Source: Candidatus Auribacterota bacterium (GTDB taxonomy: Bacteria; Auribacterota; Tritonobacteria; UBA1439). Taken from it: a stretch of 42,330 nucleotides of DNA. The position numbers and the translations under genes were made by a program. The notes beneath the pieces are model-generated. The model was not told the origin of the DNA. It worked only from the letters and a program-made list of their open reading frames with translations, and searched no databases. The DNA is taken from NCBI GenBank assembly GCA_026392015.1, contig JAPLCW010000130.1, positions 1-42,330 of the forward strand, in the 5' to 3' direction. Of this stretch, positions 18,849 to 25,962 are shown one piece after another (positions within the stretch are counted from its first letter, which is position 1; every line of letters starts with the position of its first letter).

Positions 18849-18943
18849 AATCTATTCACCAACTTTTAATGTTTTAACCGCGGATTACGCGGATTATGCG
18901 GATGTGCATTGTTTAATCCGCCCAATCCGTCCAATCCGCGGTT
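18849..18943. repeat. CCGCGGATT palindromic element, copy 2 (short form)
   Basis: It starts with the tail ATCTATTCACCAACTTTTAA, then a left arm of three NCGCGGATT units (18877-18903), a short spacer, and a right arm of the complementary units ending CCGCGGTTT. It sits directly before the start of the CHASE2 activator gene, so it forms most of that gene's upstream region. Confidence 0.75.
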
Positions 18944-19025
18944 TCGTATGTTTGGCCGTTAAGATTGCTCTTTTATTCGTCTGCTGAATAATTTTCAGGC
19001 TAAATAGCCTCGCGAATAATCCCGC

Positions 19026-20525
19026 CTATAAGCTTATTGTCCCCACCAGCGAAAATATGTCCCGGCCGTACTCGAACAGCGCCACCGTGGAGCCGTTCAC
19101 CACAAGTTCGTATTGCAGCGCAACCCCCAGATACTTGTTGAGCTGCCGGTTGACTGTCACGATGTAATTCTGCTGTTCGTCGTAGCGGTTAAATTCGCTC
19201 TTGAAGTAGTCTTTTATATAGTACTCGCCGATAAAATCGAGCGTCACATCGCACACGAGCGGCGTGAATAGCTCCCCATAGACCTTCATGCCGTTGTAGA
19301 CGTAGTTGAATCCGTAGGCGTTATTCCTTTCGTAATCAACCCCGGTGCGCACCCACCTGCGCGCGTCCCGCGATAAGAAAAAGTATTGATCAATCGCCAC
19401 CGTATGGTTACGCGCGCTTCGATTATCCTGCTTGAACTCGAACGGGAGAAGGTAGTCGTCCACCTCGAACCGGTAGTACGGCTGCGTGAAGGTAAACCAC
19501 GTCTCCGGCAGGGTGAAGCCGGGGGACACCGAGTTGCTCCTGAGGTAACTTTGTTTGCAGTCATCGAGGAAGTAGTATTCGTACTCATAGCCCACGAAGG
19601 GGGAAAACCAGGGCAGATTGAAATTCAGTCCCGAGGAAAGATCGTTCCCCGTGAGGTTGAAGTCCCCGAGCTGATTGTGCACGGACTGGATGAATCGCTC
19701 GCGGGTATTGAAAGTCATGAGATCTCCCACGGGCAAGCTAAAGTTGAGGATGCCCGTCGTGGCAAATCTGAAATCGTCCTGGTCGGATATGTCAAGGATA
19801 CTGCTGTCATACGGATTGAGCACCACATTGCTGTCGTACTCGTACCGCGTCTCTACCTGTATCCCGAGGTGCGGCGCCGCCCTCTTCTGGCTGAGGAGAC
19901 GGGCGAGATCGCCGGCCTCAAGCCCCACCTCGGATTCGGGAGCGGCCTGGTACGCCTGGCTGAATTCGTTGAGCGCTTCGGCCGTGTTTTTTCTCTCGAG
20001 GTGGGCCAGGCCCATCCTGTAATGGTGATGGACACGATAGGAGGGGTCCAACCTGGCGGCCTCTCTGAACGCCTCATCCGCCTTCGCAAGCTCTCCGAGC
20101 GCGATCCATGAGAGTCCGATGTAGTAGACGCATTCGGCGTCCTGGGTCCTTTCTTTTCTGACCGAGTCGAGCAGCTTCATTGCATCCGGATAACGCCCCT
20201 GGTAGTAGTAGGCGATCCCAAGCTCATCTTTCGCGTCGGTATAGTCGGGGTGTTCCTCCAGGAGGTCCGTTAATAGAGAGATCGCTTTTTCGTGACGCCC
20301 GAGACGGTTATAGCTGGCGCCGAGGTAGAGCGTGGCCTGGGGGTCCGCTTGTTTTTCCTTCAGGGCGCTTTCAAATTCCTTTATCGCCGTGAGGTAGTCG
20401 AGATTGTTCATCGCGGCCATTCCGCGCGAAATGCCCAATTCGTAGAGAGTTTCGTTTGCATTCGGGGATGTGGGATAGAGCATCAGAGACAACAGAGATA
20501 GTCCGACCACAGTCGTTTTTCTCAT
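19026..20525 (-). CDS. TPR-repeat protein with C-terminal outer-membrane beta-barrel-like region
   Basis: A 499-aa exported protein: signal peptide 1-23, then about five tetratricopeptide repeats (residues 25-215; canonical LG..Y..LGR...A and LGIAYYYQGRYPDA helices). The remaining ~275 residues are rich in alternating aromatic strands such as ETRYEYDSNVVL, YEYEYYFLD and QPYYRFEVDDYL, as in outer-membrane barrels of the surface-lipoprotein-assembly-modifier or TPR-porin type. It probably lies in the outer membrane with TPRs facing the periplasm, handling export or assembly of a partner; this is an inference. The start at 20525 fits the signal peptide and an overlapping promoter. There is no Shine-Dalgarno site, and the -10 box is only 9 bases away, so the mRNA may be leaderless. 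It lies between FecR and CHASE2 genes on the same strand. Confidence 0.8.
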   Translation of the reverse strand: MRKTTVVGLSLLSLMLYPTSPNANETLYELGISRGMAAMNNLDYLTAIKEFESALKEKQADPQATLYLGASYNRLGRHEKAISLLTDLLEEHPDYTDAKDELGIAYYYQGRYPDAMKLLDSVRKERTQDAECVYYIGLSWIALGELAKADEAFREAARLDPSYRVHHHYRMGLAHLERKNTAEALNEFSQAYQAAPESEVGLEAGDLARLLSQKRAAPHLGIQVETRYEYDSNVVLNPYDSSILDISDQDDFRFATTGILNFSLPVGDLMTFNTRERFIQSVHNQLGDFNLTGNDLSSGLNFNLPWFSPFVGYEYEYYFLDDCKQSYLRSNSVSPGFTLPETWFTFTQPYYRFEVDDYLLPFEFKQDNRSARNHTVAIDQYFFLSRDARRWVRTGVDYERNNAYGFNYVYNGMKVYGELFTPLVCDVTLDFIGEYYIKDYFKSEFNRYDEQQNYIVTVNRQLNKYLGVALQYELVVNGSTVALFEYGRDIFSLVGTISL

Positions 20526-20534
20526 TGGATGATT

Positions 20535-20562
20535 ATTATATAACCTTCGCCCGGAAAGACAA
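20535..20562 (-). promoter_or_regulatory. Sigma70-type promoter giving a near-leaderless TPR/barrel mRNA
   Basis: On the minus strand TTGTCT (20557-20562), a 16-base spacer and a perfect TATAAT (20535-20540) are followed by only 9 bases before the ATG at 20525. Transcription would start within about 3 bases of the start codon. Confidence 0.55.
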
Positions 20563-20731
20563 ACCAAAATTCAAAGGACGAATTCAAAGATGTGGGGTAA
20601 TTCTCAGGGGCGGAATATGCTGAACGGATAGAATCCGCATATTTTCTTGTAGCAGTATCCGTGTTTCCCTAACTACTAGACATCTTCATAATCCAAAAAC
20701 TTAACAAATGAGTCAAGTTTGAGGAGAGTAT

Positions 20732-20780
20732 AAATCCCCCTTCCTCCCCCTTTTCAAAAGGGGGATAAGAGGGGGATTTG
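20732..20780. repeat. AAATCCCCC inverted repeat
   Basis: AAATCCCCCTTCCTCCCCC at 20732-20750 faces its imperfect complement GGGGGATAAGAGGGGGATTT across a TTTTCAAAA turn. This CCCCC-type palindrome is widespread in bacterial genomes. It lies in the 350-base gap between the FecR and TPR genes. Other parts of that gap hold only fragments of a CTAACTACTAG motif (20668-20680, 20838-20852). Confidence 0.7.
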
Positions 20781-20875
20781 AAATGTCGTCAATACTTCAC
20801 CAGGCACGAATCATCCGGTTTGAGGCGAAGCTTCGCTAGCTACTGACTACTAAACTTCTGGTTTCTCGCTACTGA

Positions 20876-21883
20876 TTAAGGTCCAACGATACCGGACATA
20901 CCCCCTCCTCCTCCTCCTCCTCCGGTGATGCCGGAGATGCCTCCGGTGCCGCTGCCTCCGCCGGGAACAATGCCGCCGACCGTGCCTCTTGAAGAACCGG
21001 CTCTACCCGCCGCGCTGCCGGAGCCGGAAACAGCGGATACGGCACCCACCCTACCTCCGGGAATGCTCGCCTGCCCGCCCACGCTCGCGGGGAGGATGAA
21101 ATCCTTTCCCACCACGGAAACCTGGGGACTTCCTGACTGGGCGGCTGCCTTTCGCATATCCGATTTTGCGGCCGATCCGCCCTTGGAGCCGGCGCCGCTG
21201 CGAATCTCGGCCGATTTCAGGTTCTTGCGCGATTTGTCGCTGAGCTGGTCGGTGATCGAGGTCGCTTTTCTCAGAGAATCAGCCGCTTCTTTCGTGAGTA
21301 CGCGTGGCTGCTCCGGCGCATTCCTGGCCTTCACATCAGTCCAGTGATTTGCGGTGAGGCGTGTCACGCCCGCGATGTGCTCCTTGCGTTGCTGCACCTC
21401 AACCGTTCCATCCAGCACATATACCTGGGTCAACTCGCTCGCAGGGGTGTAGCGGACGAGAAAGTCCGTGCCGCGGACCCCCGCGATCGCGTTCCCGGAC
21501 TGTATGACACTGAGAGAGTCCTGCGAATATTCCTGGAGCATCGAGCGGATGAAACCCTTCTTGAGGTTGAAGAGCGTGTCCCGCCATTTCTTCTCCGTGT
21601 CGGCCAGGTGCTTGGTGATCTCGATCGTGGTATCCTCCGTTATCACGAGAATATTGTTGTCGTTAAAGAGCACCTTCGCCTGCCCCCCGACGCCTGTCTG
21701 GATCACATCGTGCAGGTAGATCTTCTCGCTGAGGTTTGGGGCAAATTCAGAGTTTTCCCTGACAATCGTCACCGGCATCTTCATCGCGGTGAATACGCCC
21801 ACCTCGTCCTCCGCATACGATCCCGCAGCAAACAAAAGAGTGACCGCGATCGCGGCAAGACCTGCCCATTGCGCCCTTTTCAT
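20876..21883 (-). CDS. FecR-domain periplasmic/surface protein with Gly-rich tail
   Basis: A 335-aa exported protein. Signal peptide about 1-24 (MKRAQWAGLAAIAVTLLFAA), then a FecR domain about 30-175 with the typical LHDVIQTGVGGQAKVLF, GFIRSM and AIAGVRGTDFLVRY segments. A linker about 180-260 and a low-complexity Gly/Ser tail ending in runs of glycine (encoded by CCT/CCG triplets on the plus strand) follow. FecR domains occur in anti-sigma factors and in many surface proteins. Here there is no N-terminal anti-sigma region or internal membrane helix, so a stand-alone structural or sensory role is more likely. FecR proteins are often encoded near CHASE2 proteins, as here. I chose the ATG at 21883 for its signal peptide and upstream GGAGAGGGGG, rather than one 12 codons earlier. 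Confidence 0.85.
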   Translation of the reverse strand: MKRAQWAGLAAIAVTLLFAAGSYAEDEVGVFTAMKMPVTIVRENSEFAPNLSEKIYLHDVIQTGVGGQAKVLFNDNNILVITEDTTIEITKHLADTEKKWRDTLFNLKKGFIRSMLQEYSQDSLSVIQSGNAIAGVRGTDFLVRYTPASELTQVYVLDGTVEVQQRKEHIAGVTRLTANHWTDVKARNAPEQPRVLTKEAADSLRKATSITDQLSDKSRKNLKSAEIRSGAGSKGGSAAKSDMRKAAAQSGSPQVSVVGKDFILPASVGGQASIPGGRVGAVSAVSGSGSAAGRAGSSRGTVGGIVPGGGSGTGGISGITGGGGGGGGMSGIVGP

Positions 21884-22037
21884 AGCATCAATCCCCCTCT
21901 CCGCTGGATTTCGCGACATTCTTCAACCATCGAATCGGCCGTAGTGTTTGTTGCATCGAGCAGCGCAACATTTACAATTTCACTTTCTCGCTATGAAAAT
22001 AGCATATATTTCAGGCAAGGCAAAGCCGCAATTCGCC

Positions 22038-22172
22038 GTAAGGGGTCACTTATGGGTGGTATCCATTTCGCTTGTCATCCCCGCGAAAGCGGGGATCCAT
22101 TATGAAACCTGGATTCCTGCTTTCGCAGGAATGACATATTCAGCAATGTACCACCCATAAGTGACCCCTTAC
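22038..22172. mobile_element. IS66-type MITE, copy 2 (135 bp) with 8-bp target duplication
   Basis: Perfect 24-base terminal inverted repeats run from GTAAGGGGTCACTTATGGGT to ACCCATAAGTGACCCCTTAC. They are flanked by perfect 8-bp direct repeats AATTCGCC at 22030-22037 and 22173-22180. Inside lie two mutually complementary hairpins, one with stem CCCCGC/GCGGGG and one with stem CCTGC/GCAGG, each adjoining TGTCAT or ATGACA. There is no coding capacity. It lies upstream of the FecR gene. Confidence 0.88.
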
Positions 22173-22237
22173 AATTCGCCTGGTCTGATCTATTCACCAA
22201 TTCAAAACTGACATAACTGATCTTCATAAAAGATTAT

Positions 22238-22377
22238 AGTAGCTAGGGGTTAGTAGTTAGGTAATAGGGAGAATGTTATATTTCTGGGACATTATCCTTA
22301 GCACCCGGCTATTAATATCCAGCTACCGCCTTGCAGTTTCACTTTCCCTAATCCCTAACTACTAGTCCCTAGCTACT
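22238..22377. repeat. AGTAGCTAGGG inverted repeat
   Basis: Arms of about 24 bases, AGTAGCTAGGGGTTAGTAGT... (22238-22261) and ...ACTAGTCCCTAGCTACT (22353-22377), face each other with about 90 bases between. Both arms consist of short TAGTAGYTAG-type units. The flank at 22186-22215 carries CTGATCTATTCACCAA, the tail motif of the CCGCGGATT elements. No gene was seen in 22173-22513. Confidence 0.65.
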
Positions 22378-22513
22378 GTTGTTCATCTGCGCAAATCTGC
22401 GTCCAAACATTCAGTATATTCATTGCCCTCAGTGGTTACGCCCCTTTTACTACGGGTGCCTCATGAATAATCCAGGCTAGAGGGGGCGGCGGGAAAATTT
22501 TCTTAGACTCCCG

Positions 22514-25162
22514 CTATTCCACCATCAGGCTATTGCTGTTTGTCATGTAGACTATCCTGCCCGAACCGGGCTCTGTGAGCGCCACTATGAACCTGAAGCT
22601 CCCCGGTGCCGATATTGTGAACGGCATCACCCCGCTCTGCGCTGTGTGGATCCTCATTCTCGATACCGCCCTCGGAATAGAACTTATTCTCCTCGGGTTC
22701 ACGTTCACAAATCCGCGGAAGTTGTTTGTGGCCGCATAATAGGTGCTCTCCTGGTACGCGATCGCAAAAATCACGTCCGCCGTGAAGTCGATCCCCGCCG
22801 GCGGCAATAGTGACCAGTCTATGTACATCTGGGCGCCCTTTTCCGATCGGATGATCCTCCTGGGGCTCGCGAACAGGGTGATCCCCTGGAATCTGCTCGT
22901 CTGAATCGTCGGGAGCGCGTAATTCTCGATGGCCACCGCATACGGATTGACCCCCACGATGACCCGCTGAGGATCGCCTCCCGTTGTGGTATTCAGCACG
23001 TTCAGTTCACCCAGGAACGCTCCCTGAGAGACGCCAAAGCAGGGCACGACGAACTGATCTGCCTGCTGCGTGGACCGCCATGCGCCTATGAGCGGTCCCT
23101 CATTCACATTAAAATAACTGTTTGAGGAACTATTCCACGTGCTGTAGCAGACATTATTTGAGCTGAAATTGGAGGTGAAGAAATACCGGCCATCACGCCG
23201 GAAGCTGATACTCACCGGATTCATCCCTTCCTCATCGTAGGGGATGTAGGAATTGTCCGTGAGATCCACGGCCTTCACGTTGCTGTCAAACTCGCCCGTG
23301 TAGCTTATGTACAATCGCTTGTGAACGCTACCATCTTCGAGCCGCTCGTCAGGGCCGAACTTCACGTCGAACGGCGGGCGACCGAGGCTATCACCGATTA
23401 CACGATAGGACGGATCGGCCGGGCGGCCGTCGGAACCGATAGCGAACAGTTGGACGACGTAGTCATTGGAGCAGGAGACGGCGAGCACTGAATTGTCGTT
23501 GGATATCGCGATGCCCGCGCAATTCGTTTTGCCGATAGTGATGGGGTCGCCGGCCGGCTCGCCCCAGACCACCTCCAGACTGTTGAGGTCGATAACGCTT
23601 ATACTGCCGGGGGTAGTCTCGGGTGACGGGCCGAGGTTCTTGACGTACGCAAACCTGCCGTCATGATCTATCGCAATACCGTAGGGCTGGGTGCCTACGT
23701 CTATCTGTTTGATCTCCCGGGGGTTATCCCTGTCCGCGCGGATTACGGAGACGGTGTTGGAAGAGGAATTTGCGACAAGGACATATTCGCCGTGCGGCAT
23801 GATATCAATGCCGATGGGCCTGGACCCGACGGTGATTGTCTTGTCGACAATGGGGATGGATTCGAGAAGTTTTATCCGTGAGACTGTGTTCCGTGGGGAA
23901 GATTCACTCCCCGCATTGGTCACGTAGGCATAATCTCCCGGCGCCGCGGTCTCTCCGAACGTCGGTGTGGGGGTGGTAGTGGGGGTCGGGGTAAGCGTCG
24001 GGGTTCTGGTTGGTGTGGGCGTTGCCGTGGGATCTTTAAAACAATAAATAACATAATCCTCGGCGCCGATATAGAGGCTGTGGTCTGCCCCAAGAGAAGG
24101 AGATGCAAATATTCCCGATAGGCCATAGGGATTGACACCGGTCTCATAGGTCCACAGGAGAGAACCGGAGGGGCCAAATGCATAGATCTTTTTATCGTTT
24201 GATCCTGCGTACACTATTCCGTCGGAGCTAACCACAGGGGAAGACCGAACATCGCCTCCGGTTGTGTATATCCATGAAATCAAACCGTTGGAATTAAGAG
24301 CGAAAATTTTATTGTTATCACATCCGATGTAAATTCGCCCGTCGGGCCCTATCGCGGCGGAAGAATTTATGGCACCCACATCGGAGGTATGGTCCCATGC
24401 GAGGGATCCATCGGAATAGAGGGCGTAAATATTGTTCGAGTAAGCTCCAAAATATATCTTCCCATCCGAGCCCACAGAGGGGGAGGACTGACCCATCCAT
24501 TGGGAGTACGTAAAGAATAGTGAACCTGTAGAATTGAGCGCGTAGAGACCGTTGGTTTGAGCACCTACGTAGATGTGTTGGTCATAGCCGATCGCCGGGC
24601 TGCCTTGAATAGCGGAATCGGTTGTGTAGCTCCATGAAAGAGAGCCTGTTGAATACAGAGCATACACATTGTTCCCCGCGCTGCCTATGTATACGATTCC
24701 ATCCGGGCCTATCATAGGCGAGGAGTAATAGCTTCCTGTCCGGTAACTCCATAGAATGACGCCGGAGGGATCAAACTTGCATAATCCGACACCACCGGTT
24801 GCATGAAGATAGATATTGTCTTCGAAATCTATAGCCGGCGATGATTCGGCGCGAAAGTCATCATAACTCCAAATAATGGATCCCGTGGAGCTGAAGCAAT
24901 ATACCCTATCGTCAGATGCGGTAGTGCCTACATACATCCTTCCGTCGGATGCGAGCGCGCATGAGGAGTGAATGTACCCATTGGTAATGTAGCTCCAGAA
25001 CAGTTTGCCCGCGACCGGTCCCGCATAGTCACTTCGCCCGGTGTTGTGCATATCCTGCCTGAACATCGGCCAGGGAGAATCGGCGGGCTGGGCGAAGGTC
25101 GGCAGTGAAGATAGCGCGTACACACAAAAAAGAGCCAGGGAATATAAGCATAATTTTTTCAT
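22514..25162 (-). CDS. Secreted double beta-propeller protein (PQQ-type plus YVTN-type)
   Basis: An 882-aa exported protein. Signal peptide 1-24; then WPMFRQDMHNTGRS, the usual opening of outer-membrane/secreted PQQ-like propellers; about eight PQQ-like blades (50-375) with repeated 'SSP.IG.DG.IY.G....IYAL.S.GSL.W.Y'. A Thr-Pro linker (378-401) resembles that of the NHL/golvesin protein. A YVTN-type propeller (410-750) with 'P.GI.I...G.Y.LVAN..SNTVSVI' follows, and a C-terminal beta domain of about 130 residues is not recognised. PQQ-like repeats here lack evidence for cofactor binding. It is probably a surface scaffold or binding protein. The ATG at 25162 was chosen over an upstream frame because of the signal peptide and GAGGAGGAG nine bases before it. 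It is transcribed alone, divergent from the 63-aa gene. Confidence 0.88.
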   Translation of the reverse strand: MKKLCLYSLALFCVYALSSLPTFAQPADSPWPMFRQDMHNTGRSDYAGPVAGKLFWSYITNGYIHSSCALASDGRMYVGTTASDDRVYCFSSTGSIIWSYDDFRAESSPAIDFEDNIYLHATGGVGLCKFDPSGVILWSYRTGSYYSSPMIGPDGIVYIGSAGNNVYALYSTGSLSWSYTTDSAIQGSPAIGYDQHIYVGAQTNGLYALNSTGSLFFTYSQWMGQSSPSVGSDGKIYFGAYSNNIYALYSDGSLAWDHTSDVGAINSSAAIGPDGRIYIGCDNNKIFALNSNGLISWIYTTGGDVRSSPVVSSDGIVYAGSNDKKIYAFGPSGSLLWTYETGVNPYGLSGIFASPSLGADHSLYIGAEDYVIYCFKDPTATPTPTRTPTLTPTPTTTPTPTFGETAAPGDYAYVTNAGSESSPRNTVSRIKLLESIPIVDKTITVGSRPIGIDIMPHGEYVLVANSSSNTVSVIRADRDNPREIKQIDVGTQPYGIAIDHDGRFAYVKNLGPSPETTPGSISVIDLNSLEVVWGEPAGDPITIGKTNCAGIAISNDNSVLAVSCSNDYVVQLFAIGSDGRPADPSYRVIGDSLGRPPFDVKFGPDERLEDGSVHKRLYISYTGEFDSNVKAVDLTDNSYIPYDEEGMNPVSISFRRDGRYFFTSNFSSNNVCYSTWNSSSNSYFNVNEGPLIGAWRSTQQADQFVVPCFGVSQGAFLGELNVLNTTTGGDPQRVIVGVNPYAVAIENYALPTIQTSRFQGITLFASPRRIIRSEKGAQMYIDWSLLPPAGIDFTADVIFAIAYQESTYYAATNNFRGFVNVNPRRISSIPRAVSRMRIHTAQSGVMPFTISAPGSFRFIVALTEPGSGRIVYMTNSNSLMVE

Positions 25163-25299
25163 TGTATCTCCTCCTCTTTTTAATGATTCAAAATCCATGA
25201 AAAGCATTCTATAGCTGCAAAACAAATTGTCTCCGAACTCGTCCTCTTCCATTGGAGAAAGCAAAAATCTTCCACCACAATTCAATCTCATCTGATGAA

Positions 25300-25328
25300 A
25301 GTATAGCACATTTATTGACCCAAGACAA
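25300..25328 (-). promoter_or_regulatory. Sigma70-type promoter of the double-propeller gene
   Basis: On the minus strand TTGTCT (25323-25328), a 17-base spacer and TATACT (25300-25305) precede the ATG at 25162, leaving a long leader of about 130 bases. The -35 hexamer is the same as that of the TPR/barrel gene. No known riboswitch was recognised in the leader. Confidence 0.5.
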
Positions 25329-25565
25329 GGAGCAGATCAAATGAATCATCTACTGAATATGGCGAATCAGCGTCAGTATGGGGTGGTGGGAAAAAGTCAG
25401 AAAAAAGTGGAATTTGCGCCTTGATTGCATATTCCTTAATGATAGAGTAAAGTACGTTCAGGTCAGGATAAGCCGCAGTTTCCCCTGCGATTCTGAAGAT
25501 GGGGTAGCTCTTGAACTTGTATATTCCCCGACATAAATGAGGCGGTGTGCGAATTTTTATTTGCA

Positions 25566-25593
25566 TTGACATAAGAACATCATTATGTAATAT
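25566..25593 (+). promoter_or_regulatory. Sigma70-type promoter of the 63-aa gene
   Basis: A perfect TTGACA (25566-25571), a 16-base spacer and TAATAT (25588-25593) lie about 80 bases upstream of the ATG at 25674. It is divergent from the promoter at 25300-25328. Confidence 0.5.
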
Positions 25594-25673
25594 TGAAGAG
25601 CGAGTTCGTCGCAGTGTCGGTAAGGGCTACACGCGATCATATAGATGAAACAATAAATGAGGGGAGGTGATTC

Positions 25674-25865
25674 ATGGCGTACAGAAACAAAGGAATCATG
25701 CATGAGAATTGCATCACGGGGAAAAGCTACATCGTGGACATCAAGGGGAAGAGGTTCGAGGCGTGTTTCAGAGGCTATCCCGACGGCGACCAGTACAATC
25801 CGGTATTCGAGATCAGAGACCATTCCGGCAGCGTCAAGGTGCTCAAAGAATACGAGATAGTGTAA
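25674..25865 (+). CDS. Small conserved-looking hypothetical protein (63 aa)
   Basis: A 63-aa soluble protein with no signal peptide or membrane segment. The start is firm: GGGGAGGTGA lies 6 bases before the ATG. A consensus -35 promoter lies upstream, and a strong intrinsic terminator begins 20 bases after the stop, so this is a monocistronic gene. The sequence has two Cys (NCITGKSY and EACFRGY) and many charged and aromatic residues in what looks like a small beta-rich fold (SYIVDIKGKRFEACFRG, VFEIRDHSGSVKVLKEYEI). I do not recognise the family. It is upstream of rnr but separated from it by the terminator. Confidence 0.8.
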   Translation: MAYRNKGIMHENCITGKSYIVDIKGKRFEACFRGYPDGDQYNPVFEIRDHSGSVKVLKEYEIV

Positions 25866-25885
25866 TCCCCCTGCAATTCAGATCT

Positions 25886-25925
25886 AAAAAGCCCGAAGAA
25901 GCGCAATCTTCTTCGGGCTTTTTAT
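25886..25925 (+). terminator. Strong rho-independent terminator after the 63-aa gene
   Basis: AAAAAGCCCGAAGAAG pairs perfectly with CTTCTTCGGGCTTTTT across the 6-base loop CGCAAT and runs into a T-rich tail. The A-rich 5' side means it could also work on the minus strand. Confidence 0.95.
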
Positions 25926-25949
25926 TTTCCTGCAATCAGCCACAGTTGC

Positions 25950-25955
25950 TATAGT
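25950..25955 (+). promoter_or_regulatory. Candidate -10 box giving leaderless rnr mRNA
   Basis: TATAGT ends 7 bases before the rnr ATG at 25963, and no Shine-Dalgarno sequence is present. No good -35 box is seen at 16-18 bases; the nearest is TTCCTG at 25927. The -10 to ATG layout and the ATCCAATG context match the TPR/barrel gene. Confidence 0.35.
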
Positions 25956-25962
25956 ATATCCA

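Noticed and set aside
20897-20935. CCT-rich triplet tract as a regulatory microsatellite
   Set aside because: It lies in frame within the FecR gene and simply encodes the Gly run of its tail. Length variation is possible but cannot be judged from one sequence.
25312-25572. Minus-strand open frame of 86 codons between divergent genes
   Set aside because: It has no ribosome site and overlaps the promoter of the double-propeller gene, and its sequence is not recognisable.
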